Assembly (NCBI RefSeq): GCF_003049645.1 | Contig: NZ_PYWK01000001.1 | Location: 1,209,487 to 1,273,486, forward strand | DNA length: 64,000 nucleotides | Source: Metasolibacillus fluoroglycofenilyticus | GTDB taxonomy: Bacteria; Bacillota; Bacilli; Bacillales_A; Planococcaceae | Reading direction: 5' to 3' | Shown here: in pieces, positions 9,105 to 20,774 of the stretch | How the letters are laid out: every line of letters begins with the position of its first letter | Position numbering within the stretch: position 1 is the stretch's first letter | Translations under genes and position numbers: made by a program | The notes under the pieces: model-generated | The model's database searches: none | Told to the model about the DNA's origin: nothing | Seen by the model: the letters and a program-made list of their open reading frames with translations, nothing else

Positions 9105-10244
9105 ATGGCTAGAGGTGTTTATATTCATATTCCCTTCTGTCATCAAATTTGTCATTACTGTGATTTTAATAAAGTATTTTTTAAAAATCAGCCAGTAGAT
9201 GAATATATTGAGGCACTTGGACAAGAAATAGCGATGGTTGTAGAGCAGCATCCAGAGGCATTTCAACAAATTGAAACGATTTTTTTAGGTGGAGGAACTC
9301 CAACCTCCTTATCTGCAACACAAATTAGTCGATTACTTGAAATTATTCGAAACTTTATCCCGATGCAATACGTAAAAGAGTTTACATCGGAAGCAAATCC
9401 AGACGAGTTGACGCGAGATAAGTTGCAAGCATTGTATGCTGGTGGTGTGAACCGATTAAGTATGGGTGTACAGTCCTTTGATGCCGAACTGTTAACGAAA
9501 ATCGGACGTACACATAGCAATTCGCATGTATATGAGGCGATTAAAACAGCGAAGCAAGTAGGTTTTGACAACATAAGCATCGATTTAATGTATGGTCTAC
9601 CTGGACAAACGATGGAGCAGTGGGAGCAAACATTGCAAGCAGCCTTAGCGCTGCAGCTACCACATTTTTCAGCCTATTCATTAATCGTTGAGCCAAAAAC
9701 TGTCTTTTACATTCAATACGCAAAAGGCAAATTGCATTTACCGACACAAGACTTAGAGGCGGATATGTATGATATGTTATTGCGTGAAATGGAGGCAGCA
9801 GGCTTAGCGCAATATGAAATTAGCAATTTTGCACGTGATGGCTTTGCCTCTGTGCATAATAAAATTTATTGGGATAACGATGAGTATGCTGGCTTCGGTG
9901 CAGGCGCACATGGCTATTTGGCGGGGGTGCGTTATTCTAACCATGGTCCAATTAAGAAATATATTGAAACAGTGCAATCAGGTGTGCGTCCAATTATTCA
10001 TGAGCATGTCGTTTCATTAGAAGAAAAAATGGAGGAGCAAATGTTTTTAGGTCTACGTAAAGTAGAAGGTGTAACATTTGAGTCATATGAAAGGAAAATG
10101 CATGAATCGATGCAAAAACGCTATGGTGACGTAATTAAGCAACTTGTGAAAGAAGGGCTTTTACAACAGGACGAGCATGGAATTCGTCTAACTCGAAAAG
10201 GGCGCTTTGTAGGCAACGAGGTATTCCAACAGTTTTTAGTTTGA
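9105..10244 (+). CDS. hemW: Radical SAM heme chaperone HemW
   Basis: The 379-residue protein starts MARGVYIHIPFC and carries the radical-SAM cluster motif CHQICHYC near residue 15 (C-x3-C-x2-C). A GGGTPTSL SAM-binding stretch lies near residue 63. The order and lack of the HemN N-terminal extension indicate HemW, a heme-binding protein often misnamed coproporphyrinogen III oxidase. The ATG at 9105 follows GGGAAGTGA. The gene sits between lepA and hrcA exactly as in B. subtilis. A TATAAT box near 9045 may serve as its promoter, but I see no convincing -35. Confidence 0.93.
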   Translation: MARGVYIHIPFCHQICHYCDFNKVFFKNQPVDEYIEALGQEIAMVVEQHPEAFQQIETIFLGGGTPTSLSATQISRLLEIIRNFIPMQYVKEFTSEANPDELTRDKLQALYAGGVNRLSMGVQSFDAELLTKIGRTHSNSHVYEAIKTAKQVGFDNISIDLMYGLPGQTMEQWEQTLQAALALQLPHFSAYSLIVEPKTVFYIQYAKGKLHLPTQDLEADMYDMLLREMEAAGLAQYEISNFARDGFASVHNKIYWDNDEYAGFGAGAHGYLAGVRYSNHGPIKKYIETVQSGVRPIIHEHVVSLEEKMEEQMFLGLRKVEGVTFESYERKMHESMQKRYGDVIKQLVKEGLLQQDEHGIRLTRKGRFVGNEVFQQFLV

Positions 10245-10365
10245 AGATTGGAAGCATTAGCTATAAAAAACGCTTAAATGGAGGGCTACTCTATCTTGCA
10301 ATAATAACAAATAACTGCCTCAAAATTACTTTTCAGACAGCGGCTTGTTAAATCGAGCGATATGG

Positions 10366-10394
10366 TTGACATCAATTTAGAGATTTGTTAATTT
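10366..10394 (+). promoter_or_regulatory. Sigma-A promoter of the hrcA-grpE-dnaK operon
   Basis: TTGACA (10366-10371), 17 nt, TAATTT (10389-10394). The CIRCE operator begins 11 nt downstream, covering the expected transcript start. Confidence 0.8.
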
Positions 10395-10404
10395 ATTAGT
10401 AGTA

Positions 10405-10431
10405 TTAGCACTCCATTAAAACGAGTGCTAA
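10405..10431 (+). promoter_or_regulatory. CIRCE operator (HrcA binding site)
   Basis: The perfect inverted repeat TTAGCACTC-N9-GAGTGCTAA is the canonical CIRCE element bound by HrcA with GroEL help. It lies between the promoter and hrcA, so the heat-shock operon is autoregulated. Confidence 0.98.
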
Positions 10432-10445
10432 CAGAGGTGATCAAA

Positions 10446-11465
10446 GTGCTAACAAATCGTCAGTTGCAAATTTTACAAGTAATTGTAGATGATTTTGTAA
10501 CTTCTGCTCAGCCTGTTGGTTCACGTCAAATATCGAAGAGAGAGGGTATTATGTATAGCCCCGCAACGATTCGCAACGAAATGGCGGATCTTGAGGAGCT
10601 TGGCTTTTTAGAAAAAACCCATACTTCTTCAGGACGTGTGCCGTCTGAAAAGGGCTATCGTTTTTATGTCGATCATTTATTACAGCCTCATATGATTCGT
10701 GATGAAGAAATAAGTCAAATTCAATCTGTTTTCAATCACCGCATTGGTGAAATGGAGGAGCTTATTCGAGAATCAGCTAACATTTTGTCGGAATTAACGA
10801 CATATACAGCGATTTTACTTGGTCCAGATGTGCAGCAGCATAAAGTGAGAAAATTTCAAATTGTGCCGCTCTCAGAGCAAACAGCTGTTGCAATCGTTGT
10901 AACAGACAATGGTCATGTGGAAAATCGTGTTCTAACTTTACCGCAGGGATTTAGTCCTTCGGATATTGAAAAAATGGTCAATATTTTAAATGACCGCTTA
11001 ATCGGTGTGCCGCTGCATGAGCTACACATCAAACTCGAGGCTGAAGTGCTAAGCTTATTAAAGCAACATATTGCCGCAGCAGATTCAATCGTTCAATCAT
11101 TAGTAGATGTTTCAATAAGTCAAAAAGAAGGAAAAATCTATTATGGTGGTAAAACGAATATGTTAAACCAGCCGGAGTTTCATGATTTGAATAAAATTCG
11201 TATGCTAATGGATTTGATGGATAAAGAAAGCCAACTGCAAACTTTATTCCAGCCAAATCAAGTAGGTATTCAAATTCGCATTGGCTCTGAAAATAATCTT
11301 TTAGCAATGGAAAACTGTAGTGTGATTACGACGGCCTTTTCAACTGGTGAAGAGCAACATGGTGCCATTGCGATTATCGGACCAACACGGATGGACTATC
11401 GACGTGTCGTCACTTTATTAGAGATGATGCGTAGCGGTCTAACGAGCGCCTTAACGAAACATTAG
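10446..11465 (+). CDS. hrcA: Heat-inducible transcription repressor HrcA
   Basis: The 339-residue repressor of class I heat-shock genes binds CIRCE as a dimer. The N-terminal winged helix is recognisable ([43 protein letters not shown]), followed by the [16 protein letters not shown] segment. A GAF-like core makes up the rest. The start is GTG at 10446 with AGAGGTGA upstream. Extending to 10425 would put the ribosome site and half of CIRCE inside the gene. It is the first gene of hrcA-grpE-dnaK. Confidence 0.97.
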   Translation: MLTNRQLQILQVIVDDFVTSAQPVGSRQISKREGIMYSPATIRNEMADLEELGFLEKTHTSSGRVPSEKGYRFYVDHLLQPHMIRDEEISQIQSVFNHRIGEMEELIRESANILSELTTYTAILLGPDVQQHKVRKFQIVPLSEQTAVAIVVTDNGHVENRVLTLPQGFSPSDIEKMVNILNDRLIGVPLHELHIKLEAEVLSLLKQHIAAADSIVQSLVDVSISQKEGKIYYGGKTNMLNQPEFHDLNKIRMLMDLMDKESQLQTLFQPNQVGIQIRIGSENNLLAMENCSVITTAFSTGEEQHGAIAIIGPTRMDYRRVVTLLEMMRSGLTSALTKH

Positions 11466-11488
11466 CAACGATTGAAGGAGGATATAGG

Positions 11489-12034
11489 GTGTCAGAAAAA
11501 GTGGAAAATCAAGAACTAGAGCAACAAATTGCTGAAGAGGTAGAGGTAGAGGTAGAGGAAGCCGCTACCCCACTAGATGAAAACGAGCAAAAAATCGCAG
11601 AGCTTGAAGCAAAATTGGCAGAGCAAGAGGATCGTTATTTACGATTGCGAGCTGACTATGACAATATGCTACGTCGCAATAAATTGGATAGAGAGGCGGC
11701 AGAAAAATTCCGTGCACAAAGCTTGTTAACGGATTTAATTGCTGTACTAGATAATTTAGAGCGTGCCCTACAAGTGGAAGTTACATCAGAAGAAGCGACG
11801 TCATTATATACAGGGGTTGAAATGGTGTACCGTCAATTCATAGAGGCAACAGCGAAAGAGGGATTAGAGGCAATTCCTGCTGAAGGGGAGCAATTTGATC
11901 CGAATTTCCATCAAGCTGTTATGCAAGAGCAGGATAGCGAGAAGGAATCGGGCATTGTTTTACGCGAGTTGCAAAAAGGCTATAAATTAAAAGACCGCGT
12001 ATTAAGAGCGGCGATGGTTTCTGTAAACGAATAA
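11489..12034 (+). CDS. grpE: Nucleotide exchange factor GrpE
   Basis: The 181-residue co-chaperone releases ADP from DnaK. An acidic disordered N-terminus ([10 protein letters not shown]) leads to a long coiled coil (about 35-75, including [14 protein letters not shown]). The C-terminal beta domain ends with the usual [21 protein letters not shown]. Start is GTG with AAGGAGGAT upstream, 23 nt after hrcA. It is co-transcribed with hrcA and dnaK. Confidence 0.97.
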   Translation: MSEKVENQELEQQIAEEVEVEVEEAATPLDENEQKIAELEAKLAEQEDRYLRLRADYDNMLRRNKLDREAAEKFRAQSLLTDLIAVLDNLERALQVEVTSEEATSLYTGVEMVYRQFIEATAKEGLEAIPAEGEQFDPNFHQAVMQEQDSEKESGIVLRELQKGYKLKDRVLRAAMVSVNE

Positions 12035-12121
12035 TTGATAACTTCATTTACAGCGCATAATTGTCAGTAAAACACTGCATATTCTATGCGTTCATAATAA
12101 ATTAATTATACTTGTGTTTAA

Positions 12122-13975
<1,854 letters not shown>

Positions 13976-13982
13976 TCGTAAA

Positions 13983-14016
13983 AAAAGCCAAAGACCGCTT
14001 GCGGCTTTGGCTTTTC
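13983..14016 (+). terminator. dnaK terminator
   Basis: AAAAGCCAAAG pairs with CTTTGGCTTTT, with an inner CCGC-TT-GCGG stem. It follows the dnaK stop by 7 nt and separates dnaK from dnaJ. Confidence 0.85.
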
Positions 14017-14139
14017 ACTGTTCAAAAACTGCCCCGTATGGATGGATGATTTTTTCATTTGCATAGTATAAATTTAGAGCAGTTTTTGTCGTCACATGGT
14101 AAAATAAACTTTATGCAAAAAAGATCGGAGTGTAATTAG

Positions 14140-15255
14140 ATGAGTAAGCGCGATTATTATGAAGTGCTAGGCCTTGCAAAAGGTGCCAGTAAGGATGAGA
14201 TAAAAAAAGCATATCGAAAACTGTCGAAGCAGTATCACCCAGACATTAATAAAGAGCCAGGTGCTGATGAAAAATTTAAAGAAATCGCAGAAGCATATGA
14301 AGTGTTATCTGATGAGCAGAAGAAAGCACGCTATGATCAGTTTGGTCATGAGGACCCGAATGCTGGCTTTGGCGGTGGCGGATTTAGCGGCGGCTTTGGC
14401 GGCTTCGAAGATATTTTTAGCTCATTTTTCGGTGGCGGTCGACGTCAAGATCCAAACGCACCGCGCAAAGGTGACGACCTGCAATATCGCATGAATATTA
14501 ATTTTGAGGAAGCGGTATTTGGCAAGGAGGCAGAAATTGAAATTCCAAAAGATGAGCCTTGTGACACATGTCATGGCTCAGGGGCTAAACCGGGTACAAC
14601 ACCTCAAAAATGTTCTCAATGTAACGGGGCAGGGCAAATTAATCAAACAGTTGATACGCCATTAGGTCGCATGGTAAATAAGCGAAGCTGTCCAAGTTGC
14701 CGTGGCGCAGGTAAAATTATTGTAGATAAATGTACAACGTGTCGTGGTGCAGGTACAGTTCAAAAACGCAAGAAAATTAAAGTAACAATTCCTGCTGGCG
14801 TAGATGATGGACAGCAATTACGTGTTGCAGGTCAAGGGGAGCCAGGTGTTAACGGCGGTCCCGCGGGGGATTTATATATCGTGTTCTACGTGCGCAACCA
14901 CGAATATTTTGAGCGTGATGGTGACGATATTTATTACGAATTAAAGCTAACATTCCCTCAAGCAGCATTAGGCGATGAAATTGAAGTGCCTACAGTCCAT
15001 GGAAAAGTGAAGCTGAAAATTCCTGCGGGCACGCAATCTGGTGCACAATTCCGCATTAAGGACAAAGGAATTAAAAATGTGCATGGCTATGGAACAGGTC
15101 ATCAATATGTCGTTGTAAAAGTGATTACACCAACAAAGTTGACAGAAAAGCAAAAGCAATTATTGCGTGATTTTGCAGAAATTAGCGGTGATATTCCAGA
15201 AGAACATGGTAGCTCCTTATGGGATCAGCTAAAGAAAAAATTTAAGGGTGAATAA
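14140..15255 (+). CDS. dnaJ: Chaperone DnaJ (Hsp40)
   Basis: The 371-residue class A J-protein stimulates DnaK ATPase. Its J domain contains KQYHPDINK (HPD near residue 33). A Gly/Phe-rich linker follows (about 75-105). Four CxxCxGxG-type zinc repeats are visible at about 143-205 ([36 protein letters not shown]). The C-terminal substrate domains complete it. It is separated from dnaK by a terminator. The 120-nt spacer has a TAAAAT near 14100 but no convincing -35, so read-through or a weak promoter may drive it. Confidence 0.98.
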   Translation: MSKRDYYEVLGLAKGASKDEIKKAYRKLSKQYHPDINKEPGADEKFKEIAEAYEVLSDEQKKARYDQFGHEDPNAGFGGGGFSGGFGGFEDIFSSFFGGGRRQDPNAPRKGDDLQYRMNINFEEAVFGKEAEIEIPKDEPCDTCHGSGAKPGTTPQKCSQCNGAGQINQTVDTPLGRMVNKRSCPSCRGAGKIIVDKCTTCRGAGTVQKRKKIKVTIPAGVDDGQQLRVAGQGEPGVNGGPAGDLYIVFYVRNHEYFERDGDDIYYELKLTFPQAALGDEIEVPTVHGKVKLKIPAGTQSGAQFRIKDKGIKNVHGYGTGHQYVVVKVITPTKLTEKQKQLLRDFAEISGDIPEEHGSSLWDQLKKKFKGE

Positions 15256-15276
15256 TTTTAAGAGGAGTGGTTGCAA

Positions 15277-16215
15277 GTGAAGTGGACAGAGTTGTCAGTT
15301 TTAACAACACATGAGGCAGTAGACGCTGTATCAAATATATTGCATGAGGCAGGTGCGAGTGGTGTTGTTATAGAGGATTCAATCGAATTAACGAAGGAAA
15401 GAATTGATCAATTTGGTGAGATTTATGCATTAAATCCAGATGATTTCCCGAAAAATGGTGTAGTAGTAAAAGCATATTTATCTGCCACAAGCTTTTTAGC
15501 TGAAACGGTTGAAGAAATCCGACTTGCAATCGCGAATCTTGTTAATTTCGACATAAATATAGGTGAAAATTTACTAACGACAAATGAAGTGCAGGATGAA
15601 GACTGGGCAACAGCTTGGAAACAATACTATCACCCAGTAAAAATCTCAGAGCGCTTTACAATCGTCCCAACATGGGAGGACTACACGCCTGTTTCAACAG
15701 ACGAGTTAATCATTGAGCTTGACCCCGGTATGGCTTTTGGTACAGGGACACATCCAACAACGGTCATGTGCTTACAGGCGCTTGAAAAAGTTGTCCAGCA
15801 GGGGCAAACGGTTGTTGATGTTGGTACAGGGTCAGGTGTCCTATCAATAGGTGCAGCAATGCTTGGTGCAGAAAAAGTGCATGCACTTGACTTAGATGAA
15901 GTCGCTGTAAAATCTGCTCAGGAAAACACGCAATTAAATAAAGTTGAGCATATTGTTAAAGTATTCCACGGCAACTTATTAGACACAGTGAAAGAGCCAG
16001 CAGATGTTGTCGTTGCCAATATTTTAGCTGAAATTATTATGAGCTTCACAGATGATGCTTTTTCTATCGTAAAGCCGGGCGGTGTTTACGTAACATCTGG
16101 TATTATTGGTGCGAAAAAAGATGATGTTAAAGCGGCTCTTGAAGCATCAGGCTTCCAAGTGGAAGAAATTTTAATGATGGAAGATTGGGTAGCGATTATT
16201 TCTCGTAGACCTTAA
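15277..16215 (+). CDS. prmA: Ribosomal protein L11 methyltransferase
   Basis: The 312-residue SAM-dependent enzyme trimethylates L11. It starts [15 protein letters not shown], matching PrmA. The methyltransferase core shows FGTGTHPTT near residue 150, [14 protein letters not shown] (motif I) and the [10 protein letters not shown] motif near 250. I chose GTG at 15277, preceded by AAGAGGAGTGG. The TTG two codons upstream would be too close to it. It lies 21 nt after dnaJ in the conserved dnaJ-prmA-rsmE order. Confidence 0.96.
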   Translation: MKWTELSVLTTHEAVDAVSNILHEAGASGVVIEDSIELTKERIDQFGEIYALNPDDFPKNGVVVKAYLSATSFLAETVEEIRLAIANLVNFDINIGENLLTTNEVQDEDWATAWKQYYHPVKISERFTIVPTWEDYTPVSTDELIIELDPGMAFGTGTHPTTVMCLQALEKVVQQGQTVVDVGTGSGVLSIGAAMLGAEKVHALDLDEVAVKSAQENTQLNKVEHIVKVFHGNLLDTVKEPADVVVANILAEIIMSFTDDAFSIVKPGGVYVTSGIIGAKKDDVKAALEASGFQVEEILMMEDWVAIISRRP

Positions 16216-16255
16216 TGCGAGTAGGAACGCAAATATAGGAACAATCTGGGGTTTT

Positions 16256-16302
16256 GGCTGTCGGGAAAGATGAAATCTTTCTTGGCAGCCACTTTTCTCT
16301 TC
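16256..16302 (+). terminator. GGCTGTC hairpin between prmA and rsmE
   Basis: GGCTGTCGGGAAAGA (16256-16270) pairs with TCTTTCTTGGCAGCC (16276-16290) with two mismatches, then a pyrimidine-rich tail. It is either a leaky terminator or one of the GGCTGTC inverted repeats that recur in this window. Confidence 0.55.
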
Positions 16303-16321
16303 ATAATTAAGGAGCGATTAT

Positions 16322-17065
16322 ATGCAACGATATTTTATTAATGAACAGTTTGACGACAAGGCACAGCTAGAAATTATTGGGGAGAGTGCCAAGCATATAA
16401 GCAAAGTCATGCGTATGCAAATTGGTGATGAATTAATTGTTGTAACAAATGGGGAAGCGTATATTTGTACAATTGTTGTTTTGGATACAACAATTATTGT
16501 AGAAAATACTGGTCGCACAGTTGCATCACCAGAAATGCCAATTAAAGTTGATATTGCATGCGGTTTACCTAAAGGTGATAAACTTGAACTCATTACGCAA
16601 AAAGCGACAGAACTAGGTATGCACGCATTAATTCCATTTGCTGCGGAACGTTCCATCGTCAAATGGGATGATAAAAAAGGAGAGAAAAAGACTGAGCGCC
16701 TGCAAAAAATTGCGCAGGAGGCAGCCGAGCAATCGCACCGTACATATGTCCCTAGCATTTCTCAGCCTATCTCATTCAAGCAATTGCTTGAGCTAATACC
16801 TAAATACGATGCCGTTTTCATTGCAGATGAAGAAGATGCAAAGCAATTACAACGTACAAAGTTTGCGGATAAGCTAAAAAAGGTGTATGATAATAAATTG
16901 GAATCAATATTATGTATTTTTGGTCCAGAAGGAGGCATATCGCGTCAAGAATCTGCTAGCTTATTAAAAGCAGGTGCTGAAACGATGTCGCTTGGTCCTA
17001 GAATTTTACGTGCAGAAACCGCACCATTATATGCGCTTTCTGCCATTTCATATGAATTTGAATGA
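16322..17065 (+). CDS. rsmE: 16S rRNA m3U1498 methyltransferase RsmE
   Basis: The 247-residue SPOUT-family enzyme begins MQRYFINEQF. A PUA-like N-terminal domain (about 1-70) includes HISKVMRMQIGDEL. The SPOUT knot near the C-terminus shows IFGPEGGISRQE and LGPRILRAETAPLYALS, which is diagnostic for RsmE. GGAGCGATT precedes the ATG. In Bacillales rsmE is normally followed directly by mtaB. Here only a scrap of an mtaB start follows and intact mtaB is 3.7 kb away. Confidence 0.96.
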   Translation: MQRYFINEQFDDKAQLEIIGESAKHISKVMRMQIGDELIVVTNGEAYICTIVVLDTTIIVENTGRTVASPEMPIKVDIACGLPKGDKLELITQKATELGMHALIPFAAERSIVKWDDKKGEKKTERLQKIAQEAAEQSHRTYVPSISQPISFKQLLELIPKYDAVFIADEEDAKQLQRTKFADKLKKVYDNKLESILCIFGPEGGISRQESASLLKAGAETMSLGPRILRAETAPLYALSAISYEFE

Positions 17066-17085
17066 AAGAAAGAGGTGTCGAAGCC

Positions 17086-17148
17086 TTGAGAACAGTAGCA
17101 TTTCAAACTTTGGGATGTGCGGTAGTGAAGAGACTTACGATTGCGTAG
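17086..17148 (+). pseudogene. Orphan 5' end of mtaB
   Basis: A TTG start with AGAGGTG upstream opens the peptide MRTVAFQTLGC, the characteristic N-terminus of MtaB in Bacillales. Homology stops at position 17118, and nine unrelated codons lead to a TAG. Its position right after rsmE is where mtaB normally starts. The intact mtaB at 20775 has a different leader (MSNKLRKTVAMSTLGC). I infer that the islet between them entered at codon 12 of the original gene. Confidence 0.6.
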
Positions 17149-17183
17149 GAATGTAGATGTATCAAGGGTTCAATAGCTTGGAA

Positions 17184-17218
17184 AAAATCACTTGAAATTT
17201 GGAGTTTCAAGTGATTTT
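17184..17218 (+). terminator. Terminator after the rsmE/mtaB scrap
   Basis: AAAATCACTTGAAA and TTTCAAGTGATTTT form a perfect 14-bp stem with a 7-nt loop and an A-tract/T-tract. It could be used from either side. Confidence 0.85.
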
Positions 17219-17348
17219 CTCGTTATACAATGATTTTTTCAATAATAATTTGCTTGAAATCAGACAACATCTCTCTGCCCATAGCATCCGAAAGTTCTCG
17301 ATAATCAACAAGCCTAGAATTTTGCATTTGTTACCAAAAATGTTTAAA

Positions 17349-17383
17349 CGGCTTGAGCCCTTTAGAATACAGGGCTCAAGCCG
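17349..17383 (-). terminator. Strong 13-bp hairpin, possible terminator of the minus-strand gene
   Basis: CGGCTTGAGCCCT pairs perfectly with AGGGCTCAAGCCG across a 9-nt loop. In the minus direction it is followed only by a broken T-rich stretch. It lies 96 nt past the end of the unknown gene at 17479-17910, so that gene's transcript is the likeliest user. Confidence 0.5.
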
Positions 17384-17478
17384 CATAAAGCATCTTTATT
17401 ATTTTCCCTGACTACTTGATAGGGAGCAGTTCATTAGCAGTATTTGTGGACTTTTATGTATTTCCAAACAAGTTTTAG

Positions 17479-17910
17479 TTAACTTAATAAGAAACTGTTC
17501 CATAATGTTTCATCAACCATAAAAAACCCCTCGTGTGAACAGCCAGCCAACAAACACTTATCATTTTGATAAAACATTAAGTCTTCTGGTAATTTTGGGT
17601 TATGCCACTCAAAAAGAGAATTGCTCTTTTCTTTTAAAAATTCACTTGTAGCATCGTTTATCTCAAAATAAAAAACATATGCTGTATTACCCGCACCAAG
17701 TGCTGTTGTCTCCCATTTTGATTGTATATTGGTTTTGATTAAATTTCCTTGAATTTTAGTAATCAGATTAGTGATATAATCAAGGCGCTCCTTTTCATTT
17801 TTCATCATTTGTCTATTTTCGACAAAAGCGAAGTAATCGCAATGTTCAGATAATATGTTTATTAATTTTTTATACTCTTCACCTATTACATTTTTGTTTA
17901 TCATTAACAT
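17479..17910 (-). CDS. Hypothetical protein of 143 residues
   Basis: I do not recognise a characterised family. The protein has no signal peptide or membrane segment and is rich in Asn, Lys and Glu. Its C-terminal part has a conserved-looking pattern (KLPEDLMFYQND, CLLAGCSHEGFFMVDE). The first half looks helical, with one aromatic cluster. GGAGG sits 7 nt upstream of the ATG at 17910. It is the downstream neighbour, on the same strand, of a secreted putative toxin. An immunity or companion role is possible but unsupported beyond position, and the two are 512 nt apart. Confidence 0.6.
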   Translation of the reverse strand: MLMINKNVIGEEYKKLINILSEHCDYFAFVENRQMMKNEKERLDYITNLITKIQGNLIKTNIQSKWETTALGAGNTAYVFYFEINDATSEFLKEKSNSLFEWHNPKLPEDLMFYQNDKCLLAGCSHEGFFMVDETLWNSFLLS

Positions 17911-18422
17911 ATGAATGCCTCCAGCGTATAACTTTTTTTATAGCAATTTTTATCTTTTGATAATTATTAAACTCTTCTACTCTTTTGATTAAAAGTATAA
18001 CATTTCCAAACCTTTGTTTGGTAATTTTATTTAAATCCGCGTTTTTCTGATATTACTCTTTTTGTATAATCGCTTGAGCAACTTTAACTTCCCCCTAGAT
18101 GAATTGGAGTAGACTTGCGTTCAAGTGTATTAAATATTCTAAATAACTCTGAAATCACTTTAAATATGTGTGCTTGAGTCCGCTCTAAATTTCCGCTAGC
18201 AAAAAAATCCCAAACTATGTATAAACCAATTAGGATTGACGTTTACAATAGTTCGGATATTTCTATAAAAGATACATTGTTATGTTAAATTTTTAAATTG
18301 AAATTTTTTAGAATCGGTGGCTCCCAAATAAAATCATATATTTGTTTAAAACTAAATTTAACTACTTGTCTTTAACAAACTTATAAGTGAATATACTAAA
18401 AAACATCTAAGTTTAGAATATG
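17911..18422. other. Gene-poor AT-rich spacer
   Basis: No complete gene is visible. On the minus strand an open stretch of about 50 codons ends at 18084 (it includes ERTQAHIFKVISELFRIFNT) but has no good start or ribosome site. It may be a worn gene fragment. Confidence 0.5.
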
Positions 18423-19259
18423 TTAGTTTTTCCAAATATTACCCATGTACCATGAATGACCATTTCCGTTTACAAAAATCCCTCGTTCTGCATCAAATAC
18501 TTCTCCGTGATAATGCGGTAAATATCTAGGGAAAGGCCCATGTTGTTCAGGACCTCTTACAATAGTTCTAAAAATACTTTTTGCATAGGTCTCGGTTCTA
18601 CCAAAAACACTTTCACCCAAAGCCAATCGAGCTCGAGCCTCAGCTTCAGATATTCCAGGACCAATTACTACTATACTCTGTTTAGCATCACCGTTTGGTA
18701 AGTGGGTCCAAGCAGCATGATATTTATGATTTGGATACTTATTTGTTATTTCAGCGATGTTAGTAGGAATAGTATATTCTAACCCACTAATATAAATCAA
18801 TGTACCGGCTAATAAGAGTAATTCAATACCTTTTGCTATATATGGTAACGCTAATGGTACAGCAAAACCAAAGTAAGGCGTAATATTACCATTGTCTATT
18901 TTTTGATTTAAATCTTGAAAATTAATAATACTTCCATCTGCAATGTTAATTAGATAACCTTGCATTTCGTTTGAATCACCTTCTATATTTTCTAATACAA
19001 TTTCGTATTTAACAAGACCAGTTTCCATATACATCTTCTTAGATAATTTATCAACGGAAACGGTATATCTTTTTCCGTCTTCAAAATAACTTACCTTTGT
19101 AAGATTATCAGTAGTAATTACTTCGGTTCCAGGAGGTAAGAGGTTATCTTCTGGGTTTTCAGCATTTGCTACATTATGTAATGGAAAAAGTGTAGTAAAC
19201 ACCATAGCCATTACTAAAATATTAATAAAAAAGTTCTTTAATTTAATTTTTCCTATCAT
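18423..19259 (-). CDS. Secreted protein resembling SAR2788-family putative toxins
   Basis: The 278-residue protein has a signal peptide (MIGKIKLKNF, hydrophobic core about 11-27, cleavage near NVANA-EN). A beta-rich region follows (about 45-125, TVSVDKLSKKMYMETGLVKY). A hydrophobic stretch lies at about 130-158 (AVPLALPYIAKGIELLLLAG). The C-terminal part has GPGISEAEARARLALGES and ends in a His/aromatic cluster (YLPHYHGEV, GNGHSWYMG). That architecture and the HYH...HSWY ending are what I remember for the SAR2788 putative toxin family, whose activity is unproven. It lies in an AT-rich islet bounded by an mtaB fossil and a dead transposase, which suggests horizontal transfer. The ribosome site (AAGGAGAT) is good. 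Confidence 0.6.
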   Translation of the reverse strand: MIGKIKLKNFFINILVMAMVFTTLFPLHNVANAENPEDNLLPPGTEVITTDNLTKVSYFEDGKRYTVSVDKLSKKMYMETGLVKYEIVLENIEGDSNEMQGYLINIADGSIINFQDLNQKIDNGNITPYFGFAVPLALPYIAKGIELLLLAGTLIYISGLEYTIPTNIAEITNKYPNHKYHAAWTHLPNGDAKQSIVVIGPGISEAEARARLALGESVFGRTETYAKSIFRTIVRGPEQHGPFPRYLPHYHGEVFDAERGIFVNGNGHSWYMGNIWKN

Positions 19260-19825
19260 TTTATTTATCTCCTTATTATAATTTAGATTCTAAGAGCCAC
19301 TAGGTGAATTATACCAATAGAACAAATAAGAAGTAAATGAGTAATTTAAAATATTTTTTTCATTATAAAGGTAAAATAGGTGTTATCTATATTATAATTT
19401 ATATAATGTAATTAGAGTTTTCTCTTAACATTTATTTTTTCATTATATTAAGATGTTAGGGTAATTGCTTTCAATAACTTACTTTTCCCTCTATTATTTT
19501 CGCCAATAGAGATGACTAATTTATTTAATTTCAGTTCGATATTTTTAAATTTCTATAACCCCTAATATAAGGACTTAAAAGTAACATTTTTTCTCTCTGT
19601 TCTTCCATATCTACAATTAATAATTGCTCTGCCCTATAATTAACATATTTCTTCCTCTGCCTGAAATTAATGTATCCTCAAAAAACATTGGATAAAATAT
19701 ATCTATAAATTTCAAACTTATTAAAAATCATATTCTAAAAAATAGCTGATTTTTGTTTCAAAATCATTACTGCCTATTCCATGTTTGAATCCAGAACTTA
19801 TCCTTAAAGAATAAAGTAAAATTTT
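19260..19825. other. AT-rich spacer without recognisable genes
   Basis: This stretch upstream of the putative toxin is very AT-rich and holds no convincing reading frame on either strand. It must contain the toxin promoter, but no single site stands out. Confidence 0.5.
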
Positions 19826-20056
19826 CTAGAGTTTTTTCTGATTGACTTTTTGAAATTCTGAAACTGTATTTAATACCGCCCTTAGATTTCTTATACTTAC
19901 TGATTCCAAGAAAGCCATCCAATAACGTAAAACACCTAGATTCAAATCAGATACATGTACTAACCGTTCATCTTTTGAATAAACAAATTTATAATTTATA
20001 CTCTCATGTCCTAATAATTCTATAGGACCAGCATATAAAATCTCTTCGATAAACAA
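19826..20056 (-). pseudogene. Probable 3' fragment of an unknown gene
   Basis: A 76-codon frame starts only with TTG, has no ribosome site, and is open about nine codons further upstream before a stop. This looks like the tail of a larger gene (GHESINYKFVYSKDERLVHV, SVSIRNLRAVLNTVSEF). I cannot name the family. It lies between the toxin gene and the transposase remnant. Confidence 0.35.
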
Positions 20057-20290
20057 TTCATGATCAAAATATGGTTGGTATTATAAATCTAGTAAATTAT
20101 CTTCATCATGTGATTTTATTTTAATCCTGAATTTTACCTTCCCAACCTTTTTTCATTCCCTACCAACTTGCTTATTTTTCAGATAAGATAAGTGGGACAG
20201 GTAATGCCCATTCAGTCAATTCTGTTTTATCAACTGAATCAAACGACTTACGAAAAGAAGCTAGAGATGTAGTTAAAGATTCCAGCGAAC

Positions 20291-20496
20291 ATGCTTTGGC
20301 GAGATATCCCAATTGAACCGAAATGGGGTATCAAGAAAAATAGTGACGGTTAAAACGCGTTCTGGTATGGCTTCAAGGGACATTTAGCTGTCTCCACAAA
20401 AAGCCAATACATTGTGGCTCGATTGATGTCATCCAGCAATTTAAGTGATAGTAAAGCGGTAATTTCCTTACTGAAAAAGGTAGTTGAATTAATATC
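20291..20496 (+). pseudogene. Transposase fragment with internal stop
   Basis: Read from 20291 the frame gives LWRDIPIEPKWGIKKNSDG, a stop at 20351, then NAFWYGFKGHLAVSTKSQYI and LMSSSNLSDSKAVISLLKK. This is a DDE transposase core of the type found in IS1182-like or related elements. The TAA replaces an expected Lys codon. Both ends are missing and no terminal repeats are visible. Just upstream, in another frame, GTGNAHSVNSVLSTES is an unidentified peptide remnant. Confidence 0.75.
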
Positions 20497-20774
20497 GAAC
20501 CATACTTATGTTTCCTTTGGCTTTTCTCGCACGTGAGCTAGAAGAAATCAGAACTATTCTCAGTGAAAGTATTTGAGGCTTTATGAAGCTTATTTTATAA
20601 TGGAGGATGGAACAAAGAAATAATATTATCATATTCAGATGGGATATATAAATAGGAAGAAAATAAAAAAAGAAACGAGCGAAATTAAAAACTAGGCTCA
20701 TTTCATTTTTTTATGCTATTATAAAACACGTTGATAATTTGAACATATAAAGCAATTTCGAAAGGATGATATAT

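Noticed and set aside
17349..17383. Perfect 13-bp hairpin as an integron-type recombination site or phage attachment site
   Set aside because: No integrase gene, no core-site motifs and no repeated copy nearby. A gene-end hairpin is the simpler reading.
20489..20701. Minus-strand 70-codon hydrophobic frame upstream of mtaB
   Set aside because: AT-rich sequence gives Phe/Leu/Ile runs by chance. No ribosome site, and it overlaps transposase debris.
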